From positions 1-64,000 of the forward strand of contig JAGBVI010000063.1 in NCBI GenBank assembly GCA_017630395.1: a DNA stretch of 64,000 bases, read 5' to 3'. The stretch comes from Paludibacteraceae bacterium (GTDB taxonomy: Bacteria; Bacteroidota; Bacteroidia; Bacteroidales; Paludibacteraceae). The position numbers and the translations under genes are program-made. Each line of letters begins with the position of its first letter. The stretch's first letter is position 1. This document shows positions 54,707-64,000 of the stretch, in pieces. The notes below the pieces were generated by a model that saw only the letters and a program-made list of their open reading frames with translations, did no database searches and had not been told where the DNA came from.

Positions 54707-56014
54707 TTATTTCTTCCATGAGACAGATTTGCACCCTTTAAAAGCGTCTGTCTCAACCATTATTGAATATTCTGAATTGTCAATTACTATGTCAAGATTT
54801 GGGCAATTATAGAAAGCTTTTTCTTCAATTTTAGTAACACTTGAAGGTATTTCAATGTTCGTTAAATTGTTGCAATTTGAAAATGCTTCAGGTCTGATTT
54901 TTGTAATACCATCAGGAATTTCAACTGTTATCAAATTGCTACAACCCTGAAAAGTATATGCCTCTATACTTGATACGCCGGGTGGAATTACTATGTTGGT
55001 TAAATTATCGCAATTTTCGAATGCATATTCCTCGATTTTAGTAACATTGGGAGAAATTAATATGCCGGTTAAACTATCGCAATTATAGAAAGCATAAGTG
55101 CCGATATTGGTAACACTTGACGGGATTGAATATTCACCATTAAGTCCTCCGGGAGCTTGAATTAATATTGTTTTCTGTTTATCATACAAAACCCCGTTAA
55201 AAGATGTGTAATTAGGGTTCTCTGGAGCCACGTTAATCGCTTTTAATCGACTACAATTAAAAAAAACGTTTTCTTCAATCGAAATTACATTTTCCGAAAT
55301 AGCTATGTTGGTTAGATTGCTACAATACTCGAATGCCCCTTTTTTAATCACAGTAACACTTTTCGGGATTGATATATCGGTTAAATTTTCACAAAATGCA
55401 AAGGCTCTAGATTCAATGCAAGTAATTCTATTTGGGAGGGTTACGCTTGTTAATTCTTTACAATTATAGAATAGGTCATATCCAATCTTAGTAACTTTCT
55501 CCGGTATTACGATGTTTTTTAATTTACTGCAAAAATAGAATGCTCTATCTTCAATTGTTGTAACACTTTCCGGAATGTTAATATTAGTCAGATTATAGCA
55601 ATTTTCAAATGCATTATCAGCAATATAAACAACCCCATGTGGAATTACTACATGGGTTAAGTAGTCACAGCCGCTAAATGCATTGCTTCCAATACCTATG
55701 ACGTCGTATATTGTACCCTCAATTTTTATTTTGGAAGGTATAATAACAGAAGAATCTCCAATACAACCATTTTTGAGTTCTGCTGCAAGTTCTGCTGCAG
55801 AGTTGGATGTAATTTTGAATATTAAAGGAGTCTCAGATTGGTCTATAATATTCTCTTCATTACCAGATATCGTATCTTCAAAAACAATCTCTTTCACTTC
55901 CTCTACTTTGAAACTGACTTTTTCTCCGTTATTCAATTTTACAATCATATTTGTTGCAGCAATTGTAGATACCCCGGATATTAATATTAATGCAATAAAT
56001 AATTTACTTTTCAT
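54707..56014 (-). CDS. BspA-like leucine-rich-repeat surface protein
   Basis: A 435-residue secreted protein with signal peptide KSKLFIALILISGVSTIAA. About 13 units of the 23-residue BspA (LRR_5) repeat run from residue 100 to 425, with the pattern CxxLTNIxIPxSVTxIxxxAFxxC, as in SKLKNIVIPEKVTKIGYDLF. This type is common on Bacteroidales and protist surfaces and can bind host proteins or other cells. There is no T9SS tail; the end is FKGCKSVSWKK. Ligand unknown. Confidence 0.87.
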   Translation of the reverse strand: MKSKLFIALILISGVSTIAATNMIVKLNNGEKVSFKVEEVKEIVFEDTISGNEENIIDQSETPLIFKITSNSAAELAAELKNGCIGDSSVIIPSKIKIEGTIYDVIGIGSNAFSGCDYLTHVVIPHGVVYIADNAFENCYNLTNINIPESVTTIEDRAFYFCSKLKNIVIPEKVTKIGYDLFYNCKELTSVTLPNRITCIESRAFAFCENLTDISIPKSVTVIKKGAFEYCSNLTNIAISENVISIEENVFFNCSRLKAINVAPENPNYTSFNGVLYDKQKTILIQAPGGLNGEYSIPSSVTNIGTYAFYNCDSLTGILISPNVTKIEEYAFENCDNLTNIVIPPGVSSIEAYTFQGCSNLITVEIPDGITKIRPEAFSNCNNLTNIEIPSSVTKIEEKAFYNCPNLDIVIDNSEYSIMVETDAFKGCKSVSWKK

Positions 56015-56060
56015 AAACTTGAAAATTATATCTTGTTACTGTATAAAACTTCTTTATACG

Positions 56061-56092
56061 CAAAAGTAAATTTTTTAATTGTTTAAATCAAA
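56061..56092 (-). promoter_or_regulatory. Promoter of the BspA-like gene
   Basis: TTTG (56092-56089, minus strand), 20 bases, TACTTTTG (56068-56061): a full consensus match. It predicts a leader of about 40 bases. Confidence 0.75.
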
Positions 56093-56236
56093 TTTATTTT
56101 CTAATATTTTTATGTTAGAGGTAGGTGTTTGATAATCAATGCTGTGAGATTACAATAAAATATTAACTTGTTAAAATTTATTACAGAATTTATAAAATAT
56201 TAAAATTTAAGCATTAGATATATCCCCGATATTGAT

Positions 56237-56244
56237 TATATTTG
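56237..56244 (+). promoter_or_regulatory. -7 element of the ftsK promoter
   Basis: TATATTTG lies 16 bases before the ftsK start, so the leader would be only about 9 bases. The -33 is weak (ATTA). Confidence 0.45.
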
Positions 56245-56259
56245 CAATAAAATAGAAAA

Positions 56260-58779
56260 ATGGCAAATAAGAAAAAAGAGACAATAGAAGAAGAGGGAAG
56301 AAACTTGCGTTTTTTTTCTGCATGGAAAGAAAGATTTTCTTCGGATGAACGTTACCGAATTGTATTAGGGATAGTGGTACTTTTTGTGTCATTATTTCTA
56401 CTCTCTGCTTTTATCTCTTTTTTATTTCAAGGAGCAGCAGACCAAAGTATTGTGGAGTCGAAAGGAGAGATTGATGTAATAGAATTGAATCAAGAGGTTC
56501 GCAATACAAGTGGTTTGTCAGGAGCTTCCATAGCAGAGTATTTCATCAATCACACTTTTGGAATTCCATGTTTTTTGATGTTGTTTTTTTTGTTTGGAAT
56601 AGGAATTAATCTGTTAAAATTTTGCAAGGTAAAACTTGTTAAGCTATTTTTAAATTGCACTTTTTTAATGATATGGTTTTCTCTATTCCTCGGATTCTTT
56701 TTTGTTGATAGTTATGATTCCACCTTTTTGTACTTAGGGGGCGAGCATGGATACTTTTTAGGAGAGTGGTTGCGAGCTCAGATTGGTTGGTTTGGAACAG
56801 GGTTGTTGCTCTTTTCATCTCTGTTTATCTTTTTGATTTTTGCTGTAAAATCTACTCTTCCTTTCCTTAGAAAAGTGAAAGGTAAGTTTACGTTCAAAAA
56901 TGAGAACGAGGTTACACCAGAAGGGGACGAGGCTAAAGAGGAATTGGACAATGAATCCTCAATTCAGCCAGCTGTTAGCGATGTGGATACAATTCCTATG
57001 GAAGTGATAGCGCAAAATCCTAATAGTGCAGAAGAGCAAGATCCTAAAGCAATTGAATTTGAGATAGAAACCAATATAATAAATAAGGAGGAAACAACAG
57101 TTGGAACAGAGGTTGGAGCAGATAATTTTGTGATAGAAGTTCCTCAAACACCAACAGTAAAAGAGAGTGTAACTGCAGAAAATCAGACAATTGGTGATTC
57201 TGCAACAGGAGGGGATGAAGTAGATTTTGAAATAGAAATGAAAGAGGATGAGGTCTATGAAGGTGAGGAAACAGAATTGTATGACCCGACCAAAGATTTG
57301 GAATATTACAAAAAACCAACTTTAGATCTATTCAATGTAGTTGCAAATAATGTGCAAAATATTGATTATGAAGAACAAAACAAAAATAAGGATAAGATTG
57401 TAAGTGTATTAAAAGATTTTGGGGTAGAAATTACTGCGATAAAAGCGACTGTAGGTCCTACCGTTACGCTTTATGAAGTTACTCCTGCACCGGGAATCAA
57501 AATATCAAAAATTAAGAATTTGAATGCAGATATTGCGATGGCTATTTCTGCGATTGGAATTCGTATAATAGCACCGATACCGGGGAAAGGTACAATTGGT
57601 ATTGAGGTGCCTAATTCAAAGCCTGTAGTTGTGCCAATGGCGGATATTATAGGAAGTAAAAAATTCCAAGAATCAAAATTTGAATTACCAATTGCATTGG
57701 GTAAAACAATTACCAATGATGTTTACATGGTGGATTTATGTAAGATGCCTCACGTTTTGGTTGCCGGAGCAACAGGACAAGGAAAGTCTGTTGGTCTTAA
57801 TGCTATCATAACCTCTTTACTATACAAAAAACATCCGGCAGAATTAAAGTTTGTAATGGTCGATCCAAAGATGGTAGAGTTTAGTATGTATGAACCTATC
57901 GAAAAACATTTCCTTGCCAAAATGCCGGATGCAACGGATGCTATTATTACAGACGTGTCCAAGGTAGTCTTAACTTTAAATTCTCTATGCGTTGAGATGG
58001 ATGCTCGTTATGAATTGTTGAAAGAGGCAAGGGTAAGACAAATAAAAGAGTATAATGAGAAATTTATCAACCGTAGATTAAATCCGAATTTGGGTCATCG
58101 ATATTTACCTTATATTGTTGTTGTTATTGATGAGTTTGCAGATTTGATTATGCAAGTAGGAAAAGAGGTGGAAACACCAATTGCACGTATTGCTCAAAAG
58201 GCGAGAGCGGTGGGAATTCACATGATATTGGCAACTCAAAGGCCGTCTGCCAATGTGATTACCGGTGTAATTAAGGCCAATTTCCCAGCGAGATTTGCTT
58301 TTAAAGTTGCCTCTTTATTAGAGTCGAGAGTAATATTGGATAATTCAGGAGCAGAGCAGTTGATAGGAAGAGGAGATATGTTGGTATCTCAAGGAAATGA
58401 TTTTGAACGTGTTCAGTGTGCATTCGTAGATACTCCTGAAGTTGAACAAATTACAGATTATATATCTAAACAGCAAGGTTATACAAGTGCATTTTTATTG
58501 CCGGAGTATGTGAGTGATGAAGATGGTGGAGAAAAAGCAAATGTTGATTTGTCGAAAAAAGATGCTATGTTTAATGAAGCTGCAGAATTAGTGGTTGCTC
58601 ACCAACAAGGATCTACTTCTATGATTCAACGTAAATTCTCTATTGGATACAATAGGGCTGGTAGAATTATGGATCAGTTAGAGGCTGCAGGTATTGTAGG
58701 ACCTGCGGAAGGTAGTAAACCACGACAAGTATTGGTTAGTGATATGGCTCACTTAGATTCCATATTAAGTTCTTTATAG
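56260..58779 (+). CDS. ftsK: DNA translocase FtsK
   Basis: An 839-residue septal DNA pump. Four membrane segments are at residues about 30-200 (for example GIVVLFVSLFLLSAFISF). An acidic linker (about 220-350) joins to the RecA-like motor. Walker A AGATGQGKSVGLNA lies near 502, Walker B VVVIDEFADLIM near 628 and TQRPSANVITG near 668. The C-terminal gamma winged helix (MIQRKFSIGYNRAGRIMDQL) is at about 790-839. It clears and segregates DNA at division and activates XerCD at dif via KOPS-type sites. The linker is much shorter than in E. coli (1329 aa). Confidence 0.96.
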   Translation: MANKKKETIEEEGRNLRFFSAWKERFSSDERYRIVLGIVVLFVSLFLLSAFISFLFQGAADQSIVESKGEIDVIELNQEVRNTSGLSGASIAEYFINHTFGIPCFLMLFFLFGIGINLLKFCKVKLVKLFLNCTFLMIWFSLFLGFFFVDSYDSTFLYLGGEHGYFLGEWLRAQIGWFGTGLLLFSSLFIFLIFAVKSTLPFLRKVKGKFTFKNENEVTPEGDEAKEELDNESSIQPAVSDVDTIPMEVIAQNPNSAEEQDPKAIEFEIETNIINKEETTVGTEVGADNFVIEVPQTPTVKESVTAENQTIGDSATGGDEVDFEIEMKEDEVYEGEETELYDPTKDLEYYKKPTLDLFNVVANNVQNIDYEEQNKNKDKIVSVLKDFGVEITAIKATVGPTVTLYEVTPAPGIKISKIKNLNADIAMAISAIGIRIIAPIPGKGTIGIEVPNSKPVVVPMADIIGSKKFQESKFELPIALGKTITNDVYMVDLCKMPHVLVAGATGQGKSVGLNAIITSLLYKKHPAELKFVMVDPKMVEFSMYEPIEKHFLAKMPDATDAIITDVSKVVLTLNSLCVEMDARYELLKEARVRQIKEYNEKFINRRLNPNLGHRYLPYIVVVIDEFADLIMQVGKEVETPIARIAQKARAVGIHMILATQRPSANVITGVIKANFPARFAFKVASLLESRVILDNSGAEQLIGRGDMLVSQGNDFERVQCAFVDTPEVEQITDYISKQQGYTSAFLLPEYVSDEDGGEKANVDLSKKDAMFNEAAELVVAHQQGSTSMIQRKFSIGYNRAGRIMDQLEAAGIVGPAEGSKPRQVLVSDMAHLDSILSSL

Positions 58780-58828
58780 ATGTTTTTTTGCGTGAGTGAA
58801 TGATTCAACAACATTAAATTTAGAAAAG

Positions 58829-59479
58829 ATGAAGAAAATTGTATATTTATTTTTAGCCTTATTAATGCCTATTTGCTCTTTTGCTCAAGAAGAGGCAGTA
58901 GATCCAAAGGCGAAAGCAATTTTGGGAAAGGCTGTAGATGCTTTTGATTCTAAAAAAGGAATTTCAGCTGATTTTTTAATCGAAATAAAAGATAGTAGAA
59001 ACGGGAAGGAAGAGACAATTCCCGGAATACTTTTGCTTAAGGGTGATAAGTTTAAATTATCCTTGAGAAATGTAGATACCTATTTTGACGGAAAAACACA
59101 ATCTGTTTTTATGTCTAATGAAAAGGAAGTTACTATTAGTATTCCTGAAAAGGAAGATTTGAAAGATATTAATCCTATTCTATTAATGAAATCGTATCAA
59201 ATGGATTATAAAATGCGTTATTTAGGTTCTAAAAAAGAGGCAGGATTGATGGTTGAGGAGGTTGAATTGTACCCCAATGATTTAAAAAGTCAGTATTCAA
59301 TTATTAGGTTAAAAATTTCAAAAGATAAATTACAATTAAAGTCAATTTTGTTAAAAGGTAAAAGTGGTATTGATACAAAACTATCTATTCAAAATTTAGA
59401 GCACAAGGAGCTTTATGATACAATGTTTGTTTTCGACGAAAAGAAATTTCCTGATGTAGAGATTATTGATTTAAGGTAA
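58829..59479 (+). CDS. lolA: Outer-membrane lipoprotein carrier protein LolA
   Basis: A 216-residue periplasmic chaperone that carries lipoproteins from the LolCDE transporter to the outer membrane. The signal peptide is KKIVYLFLALLMPICSFAQ. The first in-frame GTG at 58796 is rejected since it adds 11 residues before this signal. The mature half-barrel shows the family start VDPKAKAILGKAVDAF and NGKEETIPGILLLKGDKF. It follows ftsK by 49 bases, as in many Bacteroidales. Confidence 0.88.
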   Translation: MKKIVYLFLALLMPICSFAQEEAVDPKAKAILGKAVDAFDSKKGISADFLIEIKDSRNGKEETIPGILLLKGDKFKLSLRNVDTYFDGKTQSVFMSNEKEVTISIPEKEDLKDINPILLMKSYQMDYKMRYLGSKKEAGLMVEEVELYPNDLKSQYSIIRLKISKDKLQLKSILLKGKSGIDTKLSIQNLEHKELYDTMFVFDEKKFPDVEIIDLR

Positions 59480-59708
59480 TTTTAATAAAATTCAGTCGGG
59501 ATGATTCTAAGGGCTTTTGTTCGATAGTTTATATTAATACCTCTATATGACAAGGTGAGGTGTGAAGTTGAATTGGTTTCTGCATATCCTTGATGAGAAA
59601 CAGAACTAGGAAGAATGAGCGGTGCAGATATCCTATTGGGCGAATATAGAGTTTTAAGATACATTTTTAAAGTAAATTAATTTCGAAAACTAGAATAATA
59701 TTAAGAAA

Positions 59709-60647
59709 ATGGAAAAAGTACGATGCTTAATCATAGGCTCTGGTCCAGCCGGTTATACAGCTGCCATTTATGCAGCAAGGGCAAATTTGTCTCCTGTATT
59801 ATATGAGGGAGTACTGCCGGGAGGACAATTGACTACAACAACAGAAATAGAAAATTTTCCAGGTTATCCGGAGGGAATTTCCGGAGCTGAAATGATGGAG
59901 GATTTGAGAAAACAGGCTATTCGTTTTGGTACAGATGTGAGGTTCGGAATTGTAACTAAAGCAGAACTGATTCCGAATAAAAGCATTATTACTATTGATG
60001 GAGAAAAGGAAGTAGAAGCCACAACAGTAATCATTTCTACAGGAGCTTCTGCCAAATATTTAGGTTTGCCGGATGAAGCCAAATATGCAGGTATGGGAGT
60101 TTCTGCTTGTGCCACTTGCGATGGGTTCTTTTATAGAAATAAAGAGGTGATTGTTGTTGGAGGAGGAGATACTGCTTGCGAAGATGCAATGTATTTATCG
60201 CGTTTGTGTAAAAAGGTATATCTTGCGGTTAGAAAAGATAAATTAAGAGCCTCTAAAGTTATGCAATCGCGTGTTTTTAATAACGATAAAATTGAGATTC
60301 TTTTCAAACATGAAGTGATAGGACTATTTGGAGAGAATGGTGTAGAAGGAGCAAATTTACTTAAAAATAGAGGTGAAGTTAATCAAGAGGAGTATTCAAT
60401 TCCGGTAGATGGGCTATTCCTTGCGATTGGACATCATCCTAATTCTGATTTGTTCAAAGAATATTTGAACTTAGACGAACAGGGTTACATTGTAACGTTA
60501 GGATGTACACCTCAAACCAACATTTCTAGTGTCTTTGCTGCAGGAGATGTAGCAGATCCTCGTTACAGACAGGCAATTACAGCGGCTGCAAGCGGATGTA
60601 AAGCAGCCATTGAGGCAGAAAGATATTTGATTGAGGAAGGTTTATAG
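59709..60647 (+). CDS. trxB: Thioredoxin reductase
   Basis: A 312-residue flavoprotein that passes electrons from NADPH through FAD and a CxxC to thioredoxin. It has the FAD fold GSGPAGYTAA near residue 11, GGQLTTTTEIENFPG near 38, redox pair CATC near 135, the NADPH site VGGGDTACED near 153, and the C-terminal FAD motif FAAGDV near 275. Length is typical. The 230-base gap from lolA holds no supportable gene. The following gap has the inverted repeat AGAGAACT/AGTTCTCT (60656-60713), a weak terminator candidate. Confidence 0.97.
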   Translation: MEKVRCLIIGSGPAGYTAAIYAARANLSPVLYEGVLPGGQLTTTTEIENFPGYPEGISGAEMMEDLRKQAIRFGTDVRFGIVTKAELIPNKSIITIDGEKEVEATTVIISTGASAKYLGLPDEAKYAGMGVSACATCDGFFYRNKEVIVVGGGDTACEDAMYLSRLCKKVYLAVRKDKLRASKVMQSRVFNNDKIEILFKHEVIGLFGENGVEGANLLKNRGEVNQEEYSIPVDGLFLAIGHHPNSDLFKEYLNLDEQGYIVTLGCTPQTNISSVFAAGDVADPRYRQAITAAASGCKAAIEAERYLIEEGL

Positions 60648-60894
60648 AATTTTTAAAGAGAACTTTTTAATATATTGATTATTAGTGTTATAATTTGTAT
60701 ATTGGAGTTCTCTTCTTATATATAATAGTTTGAGAATATAATTCATGTCTATGTGTTATTATTATGTTCGCAGTTGATTGACGTAATAAAGAACGTAAAG
60801 GAATATGAAAATTATTCTTTGGTATGATTTTCTTAAATTAGGTTGAGATACTATGGTTTGATTGAGTTCTTGTTTGGTTTATAAATAGGATGAA

Positions 60895-62163
60895 ATGAAA
60901 ATTTTGAAATTATTTATAGTTATTTTGATTGTTATAGGGAAGGGGTGTTGGGTGGCTTCTCTTGCCGATAGTTATCGTAACCAAGTTTTTACTCCTTTGA
61001 TAAATTCTGCTCAAGTTTATCTAAATGATAATCAATTGGATCTACCTATTATGGAAATAAACTCTTCAGACGTTATTACGGTATCATTTGATTGGCTTTC
61101 TCTGGAATATGAACATTTAGCCTATCGAATAGAGCATTGCAATTGGGATTGGGCTCCATCTGGTTTAGATGAGATGGATTATGTGCAAGGGATAAATGAA
61201 GTAATAATTGAAGATTATTACACTTCATCCAATACAACTACAGACTATACAAATTACTCTTTTACATTACCTAATGATAATGTTCAACTTTTATTATCTG
61301 GAAATTATGTGGTAAAGATCTTCAATACGGATGAACCTGAAAAAATATTGATGACACAATGTTTCTCAATCGAGGAGCCTAAAATTTCCCTAAATGGCGA
61401 GGTGAGTGGTAAAAGTATATATGGGGTGAATAGTCTTTACCAGCGTTTGATGTTTGAGATAACCTTTGATGATGGATTTAGTGCCACAAGTGATGAATTA
61501 AAAATTGTTATCAGACAAAATGATAGGAGAGATAATGAAGTAAAAAATATCTCACCGACCTATATTCTCCCCAATTCTTTAAAGTATGAGGACGAGCGAT
61601 TATTAAATTTTGAGGGAGGTGTGGAGTATAAAAAATTGGATTTTTCACATCGTTTTCGGTATAGTGGTGAGATTGAGCGAATATCATTTCATCATCCGTA
61701 TTATCATGTAGAAGTATTTCCAGGTAAAGCCGAAATCGGGAAAGGGTATGAGTATGATATAGATGTAAATGGAAAGCGAAAAATCAATGCGCAAGATGTT
61801 TGGAGCAATGCTGAAATTGACTATTCAATAGTTCATTTTACCTATCCATTGGAAGAACCATGGTTGGACGGGGCAATGTACGTTATAGGAGGTTTTAACG
61901 GAAATTATTTGGATGCAACCAACAAAATGACCTACAATTTTGAACGTAAGCAATATGAATTAGCATTGTTGTTAAAAAACGGAGGGTACAACTATCAATA
62001 CCTATTTTTGCCAGCCGGAAATACAACAGGCACACTTATTCGCTCAATGGGAAGTCATTGGGAAACTGAAAATGAGTATCAAATCTATGTCTATTACAGA
62101 AATAAAGGAGGGTATTATGACCAACTGATAGGTTTTTACCAAATAGGTTCTGTTCAACGATAG
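60895..62163 (+). CDS. T9SS plug-domain protein (DUF5103)
   Basis: A 422-residue exported protein of the DUF5103 family. The N-terminal plug-like beta-sandwich and a second beta-rich half (PYYHVEVFPGKAEIGKG; WLDGAMYVIGGFNG) match the proteins that plug the SprA channel of the type IX secretion translocon. The signal peptide is KILKLFIVILIVIGKGCWVASL. It probably closes the SprA pore in the outer membrane when no cargo is passing. Together with porZ and two T9SS-sorted proteins in this window it supports an active T9SS. Confidence 0.8.
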   Translation: MKILKLFIVILIVIGKGCWVASLADSYRNQVFTPLINSAQVYLNDNQLDLPIMEINSSDVITVSFDWLSLEYEHLAYRIEHCNWDWAPSGLDEMDYVQGINEVIIEDYYTSSNTTTDYTNYSFTLPNDNVQLLLSGNYVVKIFNTDEPEKILMTQCFSIEEPKISLNGEVSGKSIYGVNSLYQRLMFEITFDDGFSATSDELKIVIRQNDRRDNEVKNISPTYILPNSLKYEDERLLNFEGGVEYKKLDFSHRFRYSGEIERISFHHPYYHVEVFPGKAEIGKGYEYDIDVNGKRKINAQDVWSNAEIDYSIVHFTYPLEEPWLDGAMYVIGGFNGNYLDATNKMTYNFERKQYELALLLKNGGYNYQYLFLPAGNTTGTLIRSMGSHWETENEYQIYVYYRNKGGYYDQLIGFYQIGSVQR

Positions 62164-62179
62164 TGCAATATCTTGTTTG

Positions 62180-63205
62180 CTACATTTCGACTCGAGAGTA
62201 GGGAGGTAAATCGATTGAACAAAATTCGCCTTTCAAATATTTGAAATAGCCGGCCATTGCAACCATTGCTCCATTATCCGTTGTATAAGAAAATTTTGGA
62301 ATGTAAATATTCCACTTGTAGCGTTGAGCATAATCTTCAAAAGCCGCGCGTAAACCAGAATTAGCGGAAACACCACCTGCTACAGCAACATGTTTAATAT
62401 TCAGATCCTTGACAGCTTTACGCAATTTAGACATTAGAATTTCTATTATAGTATATTGCAAAGATGCGCAAAGGTCATTTCTGTTGTTTTCAATAAAATT
62501 AGGGTCTTTTTTTAGTTCATCTCTCAGAAGATAGAGAAAAGAGGTCTTAAGACCGCTAAAACTATAGTTGTAATCAGCAATATTAGGTTTTGCCAATGTA
62601 AAAGCCTTATGATTTCCCTCTTTTGATAGTCTATCAATAATAGGTCCGCCGGGATAAGGCAAGCCCATCACTTTGGCACATTTATCAAAAGCCTCACCAG
62701 CAGCATCGTCAATGGTTTGTCCGATAATCTCCATTTCGTCAGGACTTTTAACCAAAACGATTTGAGAATTACCACCCGAAACCAATAGGCAAATAAACGG
62801 AAATTCAGGCACTTTTACCTCCTCCTCTTTAGTTTTAATGAAATGAGCTAAGATATGAGCCTGCAAATGATTAACATCAATCAAAGGTATATTTAAAGAT
62901 AAGGCAAATCCTTTTGCAAAAGAGGTTCCTACCATCAGAGACCCCATTAACCCCGGACCTCTTGTAAAAGCGATGGCAGACAAATCTGTCTTCTCAATTC
63001 CAGATTGTTTTAAAGCCTCATGAACTACCGGAATAATATTTTGTTGATGGGCACGAGAGGCCAATTCAGGCACAACACCACCATAAGATTCATGAACTTT
63101 TTGTCCTGCAACAACATTGGACAAAAGATAGCCATCGCTAATGACAGCAGCCGATGTATCATCGCATGATGATTCAATTGCAAGTATGTTAATCTTCTTT
63201 TTCAT
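62180..63205 (-). CDS. tsaD: tRNA N6-adenosine threonylcarbamoyltransferase TsaD
   Basis: A 341-residue metal-dependent ASKHA-fold enzyme that transfers threonylcarbamoyl to A37. It starts KKKINILAIESSCDDTSAA, has the metal pair in HLQAHILAH near residue 116, VSGGNSQIVLV near 145 and the nucleotide motif GGVSANSGLR near 275. The ATG at 63205 is preferred over 63232 since the family starts right there. Its partner tsaE is at 6.5 kb. A -7 element TACTTTTG lies at 63249-63256 on the minus strand. It is divergent from the tamB-like gene. Confidence 0.96.
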   Translation of the reverse strand: MKKKINILAIESSCDDTSAAVISDGYLLSNVVAGQKVHESYGGVVPELASRAHQQNIIPVVHEALKQSGIEKTDLSAIAFTRGPGLMGSLMVGTSFAKGFALSLNIPLIDVNHLQAHILAHFIKTKEEEVKVPEFPFICLLVSGGNSQIVLVKSPDEMEIIGQTIDDAAGEAFDKCAKVMGLPYPGGPIIDRLSKEGNHKAFTLAKPNIADYNYSFSGLKTSFLYLLRDELKKDPNFIENNRNDLCASLQYTIIEILMSKLRKAVKDLNIKHVAVAGGVSANSGLRAAFEDYAQRYKWNIYIPKFSYTTDNGAMVAMAGYFKYLKGEFCSIDLPPYSRVEM

Positions 63206-63248
63206 TATTCTATTTGCTAAACGACATTTCATTCGTTCATAATCTTTG

Positions 63249-63256
63249 CAAAAGTA
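63249..63256 (-). promoter_or_regulatory. -7 element of the tsaD promoter
   Basis: TACTTTTG on the minus strand, giving a leader near 37 bases. No convincing -33 TTTG. Confidence 0.45.
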
Positions 63257-63502
63257 ACAAAAAGAGTTGAATAAGACTATAGCGAAGCTCCTATTTTCAA
63301 AATTATCTCGACTATAATTATAGAAATTTCTATCAATTTTACGAAGAATTTTCAGTATTGGGCGATGGCGGAATAGTAATTTTGTTATTTTTATTTAAAA
63401 ATAGCCATATATGGGAGAGTTAGAGCCTATTTTCTTTCTTACAAGTACCTCATGTTAAAGAGATTTTATTTATTTTTGTAAAGGATTTAATGTAAGGATA
63501 AT

Positions 63503-64000
63503 ATAAAAAGATTTACCTATATAGTTTTAACCATTGTAGCTCTTTTCTTGGCTCTGCTACTCATGGGGTATTTTGCTTTGCAAAACAAAGAAATGCAAAG
63601 CAAAGTTGTTCATGTTGTCTCCGAAAGTTTGTCGAAACAAGTGGGTAGTGAAGTTGAGATTGATGAATTGGAGTGGACTTTTCCCAATAGCTTTATTTTG
63701 AATAATGTATATATAGAAGATTTGAAAGGGGATACAATGTTGTTTCTTGAAAGAACAAAGGTAACTATAAATCTTATACAACTCTTTTCCTCTAAAGTTT
63801 CATTTCGTACGATTCAATTTACTGGTTTGGATGCTAATCTTTCGGTTGATTCATTAGGGGTTTCCAATTTTCAATTTTTTATTGATGCCTTCCGACAAGA
63901 GAAAGATGATTCTCTCTCCATTAAGTGGTCTATGGATATTGAATCAATGGCGTTTAACGATTGTGCTTTCACTTTTAGTAATCCATATAAAGAGAAGAAG
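63503..64000 (+). CDS. tamB: TamB-like translocation/assembly protein, N-terminal part (cut by window end)
   Basis: An open frame of 166 codons without stop to the window edge. It reads KRFTYIVLTIVALFLALL, one N-terminal membrane anchor, then an AsmA/TamB-like start (SKQVGSEVEIDELEWTFPNS; NNVYIEDLKGDTML). TamB is a very large inner-membrane-anchored protein that bridges to the outer membrane for lipid or protein transport. The position where Met is expected is ATA (63503-63505), with AAGGA four bases upstream. The first in-frame ATG (63563) would cut the membrane anchor in half. A stop at 63488-63490 rules out earlier starts. A -7-like TATTTTTG is at 63471-63478. Confidence 0.75.
   Translation, partial: MKRFTYIVLTIVALFLALLLMGYFALQNKEMQSKVVHVVSESLSKQVGSEVEIDELEWTFPNSFILNNVYIEDLKGDTMLFLERTKVTINLIQLFSSKVSFRTIQFTGLDANLSVDSLGVSNFQFFIDAFRQEKDDSLSIKWSMDIESMAFNDCAFTFSNPYKEKK

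Noticed and set aside
59482..59664. A 60-codon minus-strand frame between lolA and trxB
   Set aside because: No ribosome-binding site, promoter or recognised motif, and it lies antisense in a short gap of a plus-strand gene run. Likely chance.

Overview
The window is an AT-rich chromosomal segment of a member of the Bacteroidota, most likely order Bacteroidales. Four things point there: Bacteroidetes-type promoters (TTTG, 19-21 bases, TAnnTTTG), type IX secretion (T9SS) machinery and T9SS-sorted cargo, a Rho factor with a long Asn/Gln-rich insertion, and many outer-surface repeat proteins. A pectate lyase/pectinesterase fusion and a GH9 cellulase suggest a plant-polysaccharide degrader. The genus cannot be fixed from the sequence alone.

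Layout. 0.2-3.2 kb: rpsT and tRNA-Glu, a CBS-less sugar-phosphate isomerase and a THUMP rRNA methyltransferase, all on the minus strand. 3.5-10.2 kb: a plus-strand run rdgB, porZ, tsaE, a glycosyltransferase, a DbpA-like helicase and a ZIP transporter. 10.2-17.2 kb: minus-strand pectinase fusion, TGS/uridine-kinase-like protein, pdxB and a lipoprotein. 18-24.4 kb: cca, a small basic protein, a 1367-residue T9SS type-B surface protein and a lipoprotein. 24.4-28 kb: a leucine-rich-repeat protein and a TPR protein on the minus strand. 28.5-34 kb: lepA, GH9, a SpoU methyltransferase, tRNA-Arg and an SMP-30 lipoprotein. 34.1-43 kb: a type I restriction-modification island (hsdM, YhcG-like nuclease, hsdS, GxxExxY protein, a deleted DUF1016 remnant, hsdR), carrying hairpin repeats. 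43-64 kb: clpC, gyrA, a TPR protein, two GT2 glycosyltransferases, rho, a BspA-like protein, ftsK, lolA, trxB, a T9SS plug-domain protein, tsaD, and the start of a tamB-like gene cut by the window end.

The gaps between genes hold most of the unexplained structure. Two families of short elements with terminal inverted repeats recur: family A (three copies, about 180-200 bp) and family B (seven copies of 37-186 bp). One family-A copy is interrupted by a 200-bp element with family-B-like ends. A third set of large imperfect hairpins surrounds the GxxExxY gene.

Other points worth a second look: a tRNA-Arg in which the conserved G19-C56 tertiary pair appears replaced by U19-A56; a tamB-like gene whose expected start codon is ATA; a possible 14-codon leader with a terminator ahead of the THUMP methyltransferase; and a roughly 390-residue module inserted inside an Ig-like domain of the 1367-residue surface protein. 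No clearly new defence or metabolic system was found. The restriction island, with its extra nuclease-family genes and repeats, is the nearest candidate.
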